Assembly (NCBI RefSeq): GCF_900091615.1
Contig: NZ_FMIA01000002.1
Coordinates: 2,418,001-2,482,000 of the forward strand
Origin: Micromonospora yangpuensis
GTDB lineage: Bacteria; Actinomycetota; Actinomycetes; Mycobacteriales; Micromonosporaceae
Direction of reading: 5' to 3'
Length of the DNA: 64,000 nt
The notes under the pieces are model-generated. The model saw only the letters and a program-made list of their open reading frames with translations. It was not told the origin of the DNA and did not search any database. Positions 17,697 to 26,453 of this stretch are shown here, in pieces. Both the position numbers and the translations under genes were made by a program. How positions within the stretch are numbered: position 1 is the stretch's first letter; each line of letters starts with the position of its first letter.

Positions 17697-18664
17697 GCGC
17701 CCCGGTCCGGTTCGCGCTGGTGGGCACGGGCACGATGGGGTCGCTGCACGCCCGGGTGATCTCCCAGTCACTCCGGGCCCGGCTGGTCCGGGTCGTCGAG
17801 CCCCGGGAGGAGACCGGTCGCCAGATCGCCGACCGGTACGGCGCGCAGTGGGCGCCGGAGCTGGGTGACCTGGCCGACGTGGACGCCGTCGTGGTCGCCG
17901 CCCCCACCGAGTACCACCACGGACTGGCCGAGCGGGTCCTCGCCGCCGACAAGCCGCTGCTGATCGAGAAGCCGGTCTGCGGCAGCCTCGCCGAGACCGA
18001 GGAGGTCGTGGCGCAGGCCGAGAAGCGCGGCGTGCCGCTGCTCTGCGGCCTGCTGGAGCGCTTCAACCCGGCGGTGCTGACCGCGCTGGCGTTGGCCCAC
18101 CGGCCGGTGCACCTGAGCGTGGCCCGGCACTCGCCGTACGCGCCCCGGATCCGTACCGGGGTCGCCTGGGACCTGCTCGTGCACGACGTCGACCTGGCGA
18201 TCCAGGTCTTCGGCGGGGCCGCCCCCACGGTGGTCCGGGGGTCGCTCGGCTACTTCCATCCCGACTCGGTGGCCGGTGCCGAGGACGTCGCCGAGGCGGT
18301 GCTGACCTTCGACGGCGGCGCGCTGGCCAACGTCTCCGCCAGTCGGATCGGTCAGCGCAAGGTCCGTACACTGGTGGTCAGCGAGGTGGACCGGCTGATC
18401 GAGGCTGACCTGATCCGCAAGGACGTCACGATCTACCGGCACGTCTCGCTGGACGCGGCCACGCCGGACGGCCGGGGTTACCGGCAGCAGAGCATCATCG
18501 AGGTGCCGGAGCTGGTGTCGAACCGGGAGCCGTTGGCCGCCCAGCTCGACCACTTCCTCGACATCCTCGCCGGACGGCTGGACGCCGACGCCGAACGGCA
18601 ACGGATCCTGCCGGCGCACCGTACGGTCGCCAGCGTGATCGAGGACAACCCGCCGCAGCGCTGA
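17693..18664 (+). CDS. Gfo/Idh/MocA family oxidoreductase, WbpB/WlbA-like
   Basis: 323 residues. Rossmann motif FALVGTGTMGSLHARV, the EKP motif (LLIEKPVCGS) and WDLLVHDVDLAIQVFGG with the conserved His-Asp of the family. WbpB/WlbA oxidise the 3-OH of UDP-GlcNAc-uronate to the 3-keto sugar that the aminotransferase upstream uses. GTG overlaps the aminotransferase stop codon. The pairing with 16596-17696 is the main reason for choosing WbpB among the many activities in the family. Confidence 0.86.
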   Translation: MSAPVRFALVGTGTMGSLHARVISQSLRARLVRVVEPREETGRQIADRYGAQWAPELGDLADVDAVVVAAPTEYHHGLAERVLAADKPLLIEKPVCGSLAETEEVVAQAEKRGVPLLCGLLERFNPAVLTALALAHRPVHLSVARHSPYAPRIRTGVAWDLLVHDVDLAIQVFGGAAPTVVRGSLGYFHPDSVAGAEDVAEAVLTFDGGALANVSASRIGQRKVRTLVVSEVDRLIEADLIRKDVTIYRHVSLDAATPDGRGYRQQSIIEVPELVSNREPLAAQLDHFLDILAGRLDADAERQRILPAHRTVASVIEDNPPQR

Positions 18665-18722
18665 GGCGTTCTCCCGGCAGGGCCACCACCAACTCTCATC
18701 AGGGCCACCCCAAGGACGTTCT

Positions 18723-20885
18723 GTGTCGAAGGTCGGAAGTTCCGTCGTGATCGAGGTCGAGCCGACCCCGGTGGTCGTGCCGGCCGCGCCGGTGCCACCG
18801 CGTACCGGGGTGCTCGAACGGATCCGCCGGTTCGTCGCGGCGGTGCCGCGCCGGCTGACCGACGCCGCGGTGGTGGCCTTCGCCCTCTACACCGTGCTGT
18901 ACCACGCGGCGTTCCTGTTCCGGTGGGCTCCCTCGGTGACCTTCCTGGTCTGGCTCGGTGGCTGCGGGGTGCTCGCCGTCCTGCGGCTGGGCGTGGCCGT
19001 CCAGCGGGCCCGGACCGCCCGCCACCGACCGGTCGCCGCCCCGACCCCGACCACCACCACCACCACCGACGCCGCCGGGGCGACACCGGCCACCGCCGCC
19101 GACGCCGGGGCGGTCCCGGCGGACTCTCCGGTACCCGGCAGCGCCCGGTCCGGCCCGAGGTGGTGGTGGATGCTGGCCGCGGCGGCGGTCGGGGTGGCGG
19201 CGGCGGTCACCGCGAGCCAGGGCGGGGCCATGCCGTGGTGGGTGCCCGCGTCGCTCGGCGTGCTCGCCTCGGTCGCGGTGGCGCTGCTGGCCCGGCGTAC
19301 CTGGTTCACCGCCGACGCCGACACCCCGACCGCGACCGCTTGGCAGACCTGGTACGTCCTGCTGGTCTCCGCCGGGGTGGCCGTCTCCTCGCTGTACGGG
19401 GCGCGCAACACCCCCGACGACGTCTTCTACCTCGGCAAGTCGGTGTGGGTGGCCGAGCGGGACAGCGTCCCGCTGCGGGACTTCCTCTTCACCGAGGAGA
19501 TCATGCCGCCGCTGAGCACCCAGCCGCCGATCGCCTCCATCGAGGTCTTCGCCGGCTCGCTCGGCCGCTTCTTCGGCCTGCACGCGGCCACCGCCACCTG
19601 GTACGTCCTGCTGCCGGCACTGGCCGTGCTGGCGATCATCGCGCTGTGGCGCCTGGTGCACCGGTGGGCCCCCCGGCGGCCGGTGCTGGCCTTCACCGTC
19701 GCGGTCGCCTACCTCTACCTGGTGGCCGGCGGCGACGCCGCGCTGGGCACCTTCCACCTGCCCCGGCTCTACGAGGGCAAGGGGATGTTCGTCTCCGCCG
19801 CCGTACCGCTGATGTGGGTCTACCTGACCGACTGGTTCGAGTCGCGGTCGAAGTGGCGGCTCTTCCTGATCTTCGCGCTGTCGGTGGTCTCGATCGGGCT
19901 CACCTCCACCTCGGCGATCATCCTGCCGATCCTGGTCGGTGCGGCGGCGCTGGCGATGGCCCTGGTCGGGAGGTGGTGGCAGGCGGTGGCCACGTTCGCC
20001 GTGGCGCTGGTCTACCCGATCGGGGCGGTGGTGGTCACCCGGCTGGTGCTCGGCCCGGTCACCGAGGTCGGCGGGACCACCCAGTTCTTCGACGGTGAGG
20101 GCACCTACCGCCGGACCCTGCTGATCGGGACGCTGGGCGTGATCGGCGGGCTGGCCCTGTGGTGCGCGCCGCTGCTGCTGCGCCGGCGGGCGCCCCGGCT
20201 GCTCGCCGCGGGCGCGGCGGTGACCATGAGCGTGCTCTTCGTGCCGGGGGTGCTGGAGTTCCTCGGCTCGGTCACCGGGGTCTCGGCGGTGCTCTGGCGG
20301 GTGCCCTGGATCCTCGCCCTACCGGGTCTGGTCGGCATCCTCTGCACCCTGCACCCACCCCGGTTCGACTGGCTCGGTCGGCTGCTCGGCGCGCTGGTGG
20401 CCGCCGCGCTGGTCGCGTCGTTCAGCCTCTACGGCACGCCGATGTGGGACCGGGACAGCTACGTCGAGACCCATCCCCGGCCGGTCTGGAAGATGCCGCA
20501 GGACCGGCAGGGCCGGATCGAGTGGATCCACGGGCTGGACCGCCCGCCGGGCCTGCTGCTGGCACCCAGCACGCTGATGCGGATCGCGCCGATCATCAGC
20601 AGCCGGATGCGGGTCGTGCTGCCCCGCGACGGTTACCTGATCGAGTACGACTGGTCGTCGGAGTTCGCGCAGGACCGGCTGCGGCTCGCCGCGCTCGCCG
20701 ACGGCACGGAGGTCGCGCCCCTGCCCGACATCGAGGCGGCGATCGACCGGCTGGAGGTGGGCACGATCTGCCTCTACTTCGGCAACCGGGCCGGCCGTCG
20801 GGCCGTCGAGCGACTCGGCTTCGAGGTGTTCGCCGAGCGGGAGAACCCGACCGGCTCGATGCGGTGTCTGCGCCGTACCGGCTGA
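18723..20885 (+). CDS. Large polytopic membrane protein of unknown family (possible GT-C glycosyltransferase)
   Basis: 720 residues from GTG 18723. About fourteen hydrophobic segments are visible between residues 50 and 570, interrupted by a Thr/Ala/Pro-rich cytosolic or external stretch near residues 105-140 (a TTTTT run) and a loop near residue 235 with RNTPDDVFYLGKSVWVAERD. The last ~130 residues are soluble and end GSMRCLRRTG. The layout (first extracytoplasmic-type loop with acidic residues, many TM helices, soluble tail) recalls GT-C enzymes, but I recognise no family motif with certainty. Gene order between the Wbp-like pair and a glycerophosphotransferase points to assembly of the same surface polymer. 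Confidence 0.75.
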   Translation: MSKVGSSVVIEVEPTPVVVPAAPVPPRTGVLERIRRFVAAVPRRLTDAAVVAFALYTVLYHAAFLFRWAPSVTFLVWLGGCGVLAVLRLGVAVQRARTARHRPVAAPTPTTTTTTDAAGATPATAADAGAVPADSPVPGSARSGPRWWWMLAAAAVGVAAAVTASQGGAMPWWVPASLGVLASVAVALLARRTWFTADADTPTATAWQTWYVLLVSAGVAVSSLYGARNTPDDVFYLGKSVWVAERDSVPLRDFLFTEEIMPPLSTQPPIASIEVFAGSLGRFFGLHAATATWYVLLPALAVLAIIALWRLVHRWAPRRPVLAFTVAVAYLYLVAGGDAALGTFHLPRLYEGKGMFVSAAVPLMWVYLTDWFESRSKWRLFLIFALSVVSIGLTSTSAIILPILVGAAALAMALVGRWWQAVATFAVALVYPIGAVVVTRLVLGPVTEVGGTTQFFDGEGTYRRTLLIGTLGVIGGLALWCAPLLLRRRAPRLLAAGAAVTMSVLFVPGVLEFLGSVTGVSAVLWRVPWILALPGLVGILCTLHPPRFDWLGRLLGALVAAALVASFSLYGTPMWDRDSYVETHPRPVWKMPQDRQGRIEWIHGLDRPPGLLLAPSTLMRIAPIISSRMRVVLPRDGYLIEYDWSSEFAQDRLRLAALADGTEVAPLPDIEAAIDRLEVGTICLYFGNRAGRRAVERLGFEVFAERENPTGSMRCLRRTG

Positions 20886-20901
20886 CCCGGCGCGGGGGTG
20901 G

Positions 20902-20928
20902 ACGGCCGGGTCCGACGGGTCCGGCCGT
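20902..20928 (+). terminator. Hairpin after the membrane protein gene
   Basis: ACGGCCGG (20902-20909) pairs exactly with CCGGCCGT (20921-20928) across an 11-base loop, 17 bp after the stop codon. Weaker than the other hairpins. The rest of the gap to 21101 holds a possible -10 TAAGGT (20979-20984) with no clear -35. Confidence 0.45.
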
Positions 20929-21100
20929 GGGTGCCACGACCCTCGATACCCGAACGGCGACCCGCGTCGGCTTCGCGTTAAGGTCGTGTGCAGTCAGGCC
21001 GATAACGCCCAAACGTCGCCGGTTCTCACCGGCCGCGCGCAGCGGTCCCTTCCCACTCGTCCGGCCCGGCTCGTCGTCGATCTCGTAGGGAGAACCATCC

Positions 21101-22864
21101 TTGTTCGGCACGTTACTCCAGCGACTCGGGGTCCCCGCCCGCGGTGCGCTGCTGCTGCTGTGCTATCTGACCATGCTCGTCGCGGCCGTGTTCGGTGGGA
21201 CCTGGGTCTTCGCCGTCGCCGGGCTGGCCGCGGTCGCCGGTGAGTTCGCCATCGAGCGCTGGTCCGCCCCGGCGCGGGTGTTGCTGGACAAGGTCGGCCT
21301 CGGCCGGCTCTACCGGCAACTCGCCCGGGACCTGGCGGTGGTCCTGCTGGTGGTGACCACGGTGCGCCCGGGTCTGGGGCAGCTCACCGCGGTCCTGCTG
21401 CTGCTGGCGGGGGTCTGGGGGACCGGGGTCTTCGCCGGGGCCTTCTCCCGCATGATCAACCGGCGTAACCCGGTCTCCGCGTTGGTCCGCAACATCGATC
21501 TCGGTCACATCACCGAGGCCCCACGTCCGCCGGCCTGGACCACGGCGCTGATGGGCAGCCAGATGGCCCAGCTGAACATCCTGCTCATCCCGGCCGTGGC
21601 CGTCGCCGCGTACCTCGGTGACGTGCTGCCGGTGCTGGTGGCCGGGGTGCTGGCCGCCGCGGTGGCCGCCGTGGTGGGGCTGCTCGTCGTGGTCACCTGG
21701 CTGCGCGGGCGGGGTCAGGGCACCGGCAAGAGCTCCGTGCTCGCCGCGGTGCAGGGCTGGCTGGACAGCTACCAGCCACAGGTGGCGCTCTACTTCGCCG
21801 GTCCGGCCAAGGACGTCTACCAGGCCAACATGTGGCTGGCCCCGACCGAGGCGCTCGACCAGCGCGGGGTCGTGCTGATGCGCAGCAAGGAGGCCTTCAC
21901 CGAGCTGGCCGACACCCGGCTCCCGGTGATCTGCGTACCGGCCAGTGTGGACTTCATGAACCTCGAACTGGGCAGCGTGCGGGCGGCGATGTACGCGGCC
22001 AACGTGGGCGCGAACATCCACATGCTGCGCGAGCCGGGCATGAAGCACGTCTTCGTCGGCCACGGCGACAGCGACAAGCAGGCGAGCGTCAACCCGTACA
22101 GCAAGGTGTACGACGAGGTGTGGGTCGCCGGTCTGGCCGGACGGGAGCGGTACGCCCGCGCCGGGGTCGGGGTGCTGGACGCCGACATCGTCGAGATCGG
22201 CCGGCCGCAGCTCGCCGGGGTGCACACCTTCGGTGCCCAGTCGGTCGACCGGCCGTTCACCGTGCTGTACGCGCCGACCTGGGAGGGGTGGCTGGACGAC
22301 GACCCCTACCACACCTCGGTGGTGCTGATGGGTGAGCGGATCGTGAAGAGCCTGCTGAAGGCGCAGCCGGGCGTCCGGTTGATCTACAAGCCGCACCCGC
22401 TGACCGGGGCCCGCTCCAAGGAGGCCAAGGCGGTGCACGAGCGGATCGTGGCCCGCATCGGCGCGGCCGGCGGGGACGTCAACTCGACCAGTCTGGACGG
22501 ACCCGGCCACCGGGTGGTGACCGGTCGGGTGCCGGGGCTGTTCGATTGTTTCAACCAGACCGACCTGATGATCAGCGACATCTCCAGCGTGGTCTCCGAC
22601 TTCGTGCAGAGTCAGCGGCCGTACGTGGTGGCCAACCCGAGCGGGTTGCCGGAGGACGAGTTCCGGCGGCAGTTCCCCACCTCGCGCGGGGCGTACCTGC
22701 TCTCGGTGGACTGCGGCGAGCTGGCGAAGATCCTCACCCTCACCCGGGCCGGCGACGACCCGATGACCGAGGCCCGTCGGGAGCTGAAGACCTACCTGCT
22801 CGGCCCGGACGAGCCGAACTCGATGGAGCGCTTCCGGCAGGAGATCACCCGGCTCTGCTACTGA
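21101..22864 (+). CDS. CDP-glycerol glycerophosphotransferase family protein
   Basis: 587 residues from a TTG start (AGGGAG nine bases upstream). Residues ~1-200 hold roughly six membrane segments; the rest is a GT-B-like domain with VGHGDSDKQASVNP, APTWEGW, YKPHPLTGARS and DLMISDISSVVSDFV, the set seen in TagB/TagF/TarL-type teichoic acid enzymes. It should add poly(alditol-phosphate) or prime a teichoic-acid-like chain. The cut gene at 1-1026 is a paralogue of the same domain order. The N-terminal membrane domain is unusual for TagF, which is peripheral. Ends in front of a strong bidirectional hairpin. Confidence 0.87.
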   Translation: MFGTLLQRLGVPARGALLLLCYLTMLVAAVFGGTWVFAVAGLAAVAGEFAIERWSAPARVLLDKVGLGRLYRQLARDLAVVLLVVTTVRPGLGQLTAVLLLLAGVWGTGVFAGAFSRMINRRNPVSALVRNIDLGHITEAPRPPAWTTALMGSQMAQLNILLIPAVAVAAYLGDVLPVLVAGVLAAAVAAVVGLLVVVTWLRGRGQGTGKSSVLAAVQGWLDSYQPQVALYFAGPAKDVYQANMWLAPTEALDQRGVVLMRSKEAFTELADTRLPVICVPASVDFMNLELGSVRAAMYAANVGANIHMLREPGMKHVFVGHGDSDKQASVNPYSKVYDEVWVAGLAGRERYARAGVGVLDADIVEIGRPQLAGVHTFGAQSVDRPFTVLYAPTWEGWLDDDPYHTSVVLMGERIVKSLLKAQPGVRLIYKPHPLTGARSKEAKAVHERIVARIGAAGGDVNSTSLDGPGHRVVTGRVPGLFDCFNQTDLMISDISSVVSDFVQSQRPYVVANPSGLPEDEFRRQFPTSRGAYLLSVDCGELAKILTLTRAGDDPMTEARRELKTYLLGPDEPNSMERFRQEITRLCY

Positions 22865-22882
22865 CCGGCGTCGGTTCGACGG

Positions 22883-22911
22883 ACGGGGGACGGCGACACG
22901 CCGTCCCCCGT
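22883..22911. terminator. Perfect 13-bp hairpin between convergent genes
   Basis: ACGGGGGACGGCG (22883-22895), loop ACA, exact complement (22899-22911). It lies 18 bp after the glycerophosphotransferase stop codon and 61 bp beyond the end of the convergent acetyltransferase gene, so it can serve both. Confidence 0.8.
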
Positions 22912-22972
22912 GCCACGTCCGGCCACCGGAGACCGGCACCGGCCGCCGGGGCCGGGCCCGACAGCGGCCGGG

Positions 22973-23515
22973 TCAGCCGCGCCGGGGTGGGGTGTCGACG
23001 TCCCGGGAGACCACCTCGCCGCGCTCGTCCACCCAGCCCTTCGGCCGCGCCGGATTGCCGGCGACCAACTGGTACGGCGCGACGTCGCGGGTCACCACCG
23101 AACCGGCCGCGATCATGGCGTACTCGCCCACCTCGATGCCGCAGACCAGGGTGGCGTTGGCGCCGATCGAGGCGCCCCGACGGACCACCGTCGGGGTGAT
23201 CTTCCAGTCCGGGTTCTGCGCGCGGGGGCGGAAGTCGTTGGTGAAGACCGCGCAGGGGCCGACGAAGACCTCGTCCTCCAGGGTCACCCCCTGGTAGACG
23301 GAGACATTGTTCTGGATCTTGACGAGGTCGCCGACGCGCACCCCGGCGTCGACGTACACGTTGCGGCCGATCACGCAGCCGGCACCGATCCGGGCGGTGG
23401 ACCGGACGTGGGCCAGGTGCCAGACCTTGCTGCCCTCGCCGACCTGGGCGCCGGCTTCGACGTCGGCGCTGGGGTGCACGAAGACCGCGGGCGGCCGGGA
23501 TTCAGTGTCAGTCAC
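22973..23515 (-). CDS. Hexapeptide-repeat N-acetyltransferase, WbpD/WlbB-like
   Basis: 180 residues from GTG 23515. It starts with FVHPSADVEAGAQVGEGSKVW and contains NNVSVYQGVTLEDEVFVGPC, FTNDFRPRAQ and GSVVTRDVAPYQLVAGNPAR, the pattern of WbpD/WlbB, which acetylate the 3-amino group of UDP-GlcNAc3N-uronate. It completes the WbpB-WbpE set at 16.6-18.7 kb, though it is in a separate, convergent unit. Substrate assignment is by likeness and context. Confidence 0.88.
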   Translation of the reverse strand: MTDTESRPPAVFVHPSADVEAGAQVGEGSKVWHLAHVRSTARIGAGCVIGRNVYVDAGVRVGDLVKIQNNVSVYQGVTLEDEVFVGPCAVFTNDFRPRAQNPDWKITPTVVRRGASIGANATLVCGIEVGEYAMIAAGSVVTRDVAPYQLVAGNPARPKGWVDERGEVVSRDVDTPPRRG

Positions 23516-23726
23516 TCTCAACTCACCAGGATTCGCAGGTCGCGGGGGTACGCCGGACCGGCCGCCACCCGCACGGGACAGGCTGCGCCACGCGCACCCG
23601 GTACCGCGGGAGGTCACCGGCTGGGCGCGGGCTCGGCGTAGCATAGCGACCCCGTCGCCCCGGCCGCCGCGTCCCGTCGGACCGGTGCCATCATGCCGGG
23701 GCGACCGGTGCGACGAAGGGGGCGGG

Positions 23727-24383
23727 GTGCGGATCCTGCTGGTGGAGGACGACCGCCGGGTGGCGGCGGCCCTGTCGTCGGCGCTTACCCGCCGGGGGTA
23801 CGAGGTCGAGCGGGCCGCCACCGTCGCCGCCGCCCTCTCGGCCGCCCCGTGCGACCTGGTGCTGCTGGACCTGAACCTGCCCGACGGCGACGGCGTGGAC
23901 CTCTGCCGTGAGCTGCGTCGGCGCAGCAACCAGTTGGGCATCATCGCGGTCACCGCCCGGGGCGAGGAACGGGACCGGGTGCTCGGGCTGCGGTTGGGCG
24001 CCGACGACTACGTGGTCAAGCCGTTCTCGATGGTGGAGCTGCAGGCCCGCATCGAGGCGCTGCTGCGCCGGACCGCGCACACCCGGCCACAGCGGGACCG
24101 GATCGAGGCCGGGCCGCTGCGCCTGGACGTGGCGGGCCGGACGGTCACCGTCGACGACCGGGAGGTCGCCCTGACCCGCAAGGAGTTCGACATCCTGCTC
24201 TCCATCGCCCGGCAGCCGGGCGTGGCGGTGTCGCGCGACCGGATCCTGCTCGACGTCTGGGGCACCACCTTCGCCGACCGGCACACCGTCGAGGTGCACG
24301 TGGCGTCGTTGCGCGGCAAGCTCGGCGAGCCGGGGCTGGTGGAGACGGTGCGTGGGGTCGGCTACCGGCTCCGCGCCGGGTGA
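23727..24383 (+). CDS. OmpR/PhoB-type response regulator
   Basis: 218 residues from GTG 23727 (AAGGGGG upstream). Receiver domain: acidic pair EDD at 7-9, phosphoacceptor Asp48 in LLDLNLPDGDG, and VVKPF with the conserved Lys near residue 98. The C-terminal winged helix has ALTRKEFDILL and ETVRGVGYRL. It forms a pair with the sensor kinase starting ten bases downstream. A -10-like TAGCAT (23639-23644) gives a ~76-base leader. The stimulus and regulon are unknown. Confidence 0.94.
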   Translation: MRILLVEDDRRVAAALSSALTRRGYEVERAATVAAALSAAPCDLVLLDLNLPDGDGVDLCRELRRRSNQLGIIAVTARGEERDRVLGLRLGADDYVVKPFSMVELQARIEALLRRTAHTRPQRDRIEAGPLRLDVAGRTVTVDDREVALTRKEFDILLSIARQPGVAVSRDRILLDVWGTTFADRHTVEVHVASLRGKLGEPGLVETVRGVGYRLRAG

Positions 24384-24392
24384 GGTGCCCCG

Positions 24393-25763
24393 GTGCGTCG
24401 TCGGCTGGTGATCAGCTATCTGCTGCTGATGGTGCTGGTGCTGCTGGCCCTGGAGACCCCGCTCGCGCTCACCCTGGCCAGCCGGGAGACCGACCGGGTA
24501 CGCGCCGACCGGCTCGCCGACGCGACCCGGTTCGCCTCGCTGGCCGGCCCGGCACTGCGCGACGGGGCCACCGGACCGCTCGGCGGTGAACTCGCCAGCT
24601 ACGACGAGCTGTATGGCATCGGCGCGGCCGTGGTCGACCGGGACCGCCGTACCGTGGTGGCCTCGGCGAGTTGGCGCGCCGGGGCGGGCACGGCACCGGC
24701 CCTGGACACCGCCCTGTCCGGGTTACAGGTGAGCGAACCGGACTCGGTCTGGCCCTGGACGGACACCCCGGTGGTGGTGGCGGTGCCGATCAACGACGGC
24801 GGTGAGGTGCTCGGCGCGGTGGTCATCACCACCCCGTCGGACCGGATCGGCCGCAGCGTCGCCGCCTGGTGGGCGTTGCTGGCCGGGATCGGGGTGCTCG
24901 TCGTGGTGGCCTGCGTGCTGCTGGCCTTCGGGCTGGCCGGCTGGGTGTTGCGGCCGGTCACCGAGCTGGACGCGGTGACCCACGAGATCGCCGAGGGGGA
25001 CCGGGGCGCCCGGGTGCAGCACCGGCTCGGCCCGCCCGAGCTGCGCCGCCTCGCGGTCAGCTTCAACGACATGGCCGACGTGGTCTCCGACGTGATGGAC
25101 CGGCAGCGGGCCTTCGTGGCCCACGCCAGCCACCAGCTGCGTAACCCGTTGACCGCGCTGCGGTTACGGGTGGAGGAACTCGGCCCGAGCCTGCCCGACG
25201 AGGACGGGCGGGCCGAGCACCAACTGGCCCTGGAGGAGACCGACCGGCTGGCCCAGGTGCTCGACGCGCTGCTCACCCTGGCCCGCGCGGAGCGTACCGA
25301 GAACGAACGGGTCACCGTCGAGGCCGCCGCCGTCGCCGCGTCCCGGGTCACCGCCTGGGAGCCGCTGGCCCGGCACCGGTCGGTCACCCTGCGCCTGGTG
25401 ACCGCCGACGCGCCGGCGTACGCCCGGACCGTGCCGACCGCCGTCGACCAGACCCTGGACGCGTTGATCGACAACGCGGTGAAGTTCAGCGGCGCCGGCG
25501 CCGAGGTGACGGTGACCGTCCGGCGCACCGCCGGTGGGGTGGCGGTGGCGGTCCGCGACACCGGCCCGGGGATGACGGCCAGCCAGCTCGGCCAGGCCAC
25601 CGAGCGGTTCTGGCGGGCCCCGCAGGTGCAGAACGTCGACGGGGCCGGCCTCGGGCTGACCATCGTCGCGGTCCTGGTCGACGCCTCCGACGGCCGGCTG
25701 ACCATGCGCCCCGCCGAGCCCCGCGGGCTGCTCGCCGAGGTCTGGTTCCCGGCGGGTGACTGA
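24393..25763 (+). CDS. Sensor histidine kinase
   Basis: 456 residues. TM1 at residues ~5-28, an extracytoplasmic sensor of ~130 residues, TM2 near 165-190, then a HAMP linker. The dimerisation domain has FVAHASHQLRNPLTALRLR with the phosphorylated His near 247. The ATPase domain shows DALIDNAVKFSG (N box), DTGPGM (G1) and GAGLGLTIV (G2). Phosphorylates the regulator encoded directly upstream. HQLRNP rather than HELRTP is common in actinomycete kinases. Confidence 0.94.
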   Translation: MRRRLVISYLLLMVLVLLALETPLALTLASRETDRVRADRLADATRFASLAGPALRDGATGPLGGELASYDELYGIGAAVVDRDRRTVVASASWRAGAGTAPALDTALSGLQVSEPDSVWPWTDTPVVVAVPINDGGEVLGAVVITTPSDRIGRSVAAWWALLAGIGVLVVVACVLLAFGLAGWVLRPVTELDAVTHEIAEGDRGARVQHRLGPPELRRLAVSFNDMADVVSDVMDRQRAFVAHASHQLRNPLTALRLRVEELGPSLPDEDGRAEHQLALEETDRLAQVLDALLTLARAERTENERVTVEAAAVAASRVTAWEPLARHRSVTLRLVTADAPAYARTVPTAVDQTLDALIDNAVKFSGAGAEVTVTVRRTAGGVAVAVRDTGPGMTASQLGQATERFWRAPQVQNVDGAGLGLTIVAVLVDASDGRLTMRPAEPRGLLAEVWFPAGD

Positions 25764-25775
25764 CCGGGGCAGGAC

Positions 25776-25803
25776 GGTTCAGTAGCCCAGGTTCAGTAGC
25801 CCA
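25776..25803. repeat. Perfect 14-bp tandem duplication over a stop codon
   Basis: GGTTCAGTAGCCCA occurs at 25776-25789 and 25790-25803. The second copy contains the last codons and TGA of the convergent minus-strand gene at 25793-26425, so a second TGA in the same local context follows it. Confidence 0.95.
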
Positions 25804-26425
25804 CCGCGAGGGTGTGGCCGACGGTGGCGGGGTCGTCCAGGGTGGCGAGCAGGGCGTGGGCCAGGTCGGCGCGGGAGAGCGCGGTGCCGCCGCGCACGTT
25901 GCGGTCCAGCGCGGTGCGGTAGCGCCGGTGCCCGCCCCGGGTCAGCCGGGGCGGGCGCACGATGGTCCAGTCCAGGCCGCTGCCGGAGACGACCTGCTCG
26001 GCCCGGGTGAAGTCGGCGAAGGTGTCGCGCAGGAACAGCCGCAGCAGCGGCTTGTAGACACCCCGGGTCAGCGGGCCGTCGCCCTCGTCGACCACCGGCC
26101 CGGCGGCGGTGACCACGACCAGCCGGCGGGTGCCGGCGGCGCGCATCGCGGTGCTGATCGCCCGGGCCCCGTCGGCGCAGACGGTGGTGTCGGTGCGGGC
26201 CCGGGCCCCGAGGGTGGAGACCACCGCGTCGGCACCGGTCACGCTGGCGGAGATGGCGTCCGGATCCATGCTGTCGGCGATCACCGTGGTCAGTCCGGGC
26301 CGGTCGGCGTCGGGCAGTCGGGCCGGGTCGCGGACCACGGCGGTGACCCGGTGGCCGGCGTCGAGGGCGAGACGTACCAGGTGCCGGCCGGTGCCGCCGG
26401 TCGCGCCGAAGACGGTGATGCGCAA
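25793..26425 (-). CDS. NAD(P)-binding protein, NmrA/atypical SDR family
   Basis: 210 residues, a single Rossmann domain: ITVFGATGGTGRHLVRLALD at the N-terminus, VVRDPARLPDAD, DAVVSTLGAR and WTIVRPPRL. This is the atypical SDR group related to biliverdin-IX-beta reductase and NAD(P)H-dependent flavin-like reductases. It lacks the classical Tyr-x3-Lys. Substrate unknown. It is 28 bp downstream of the TAXI lipoprotein gene on the same strand and may be cotranscribed with it. Confidence 0.85.
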   Translation of the reverse strand: MRITVFGATGGTGRHLVRLALDAGHRVTAVVRDPARLPDADRPGLTTVIADSMDPDAISASVTGADAVVSTLGARARTDTTVCADGARAISTAMRAAGTRRLVVVTAAGPVVDEGDGPLTRGVYKPLLRLFLRDTFADFTRAEQVVSGSGLDWTIVRPPRLTRGGHRRYRTALDRNVRGGTALSRADLAHALLATLDDPATVGHTLAVGY

Positions 26426-26453
26426 GACGCCCTCCTGAGGTCGGTCGGGGTGG

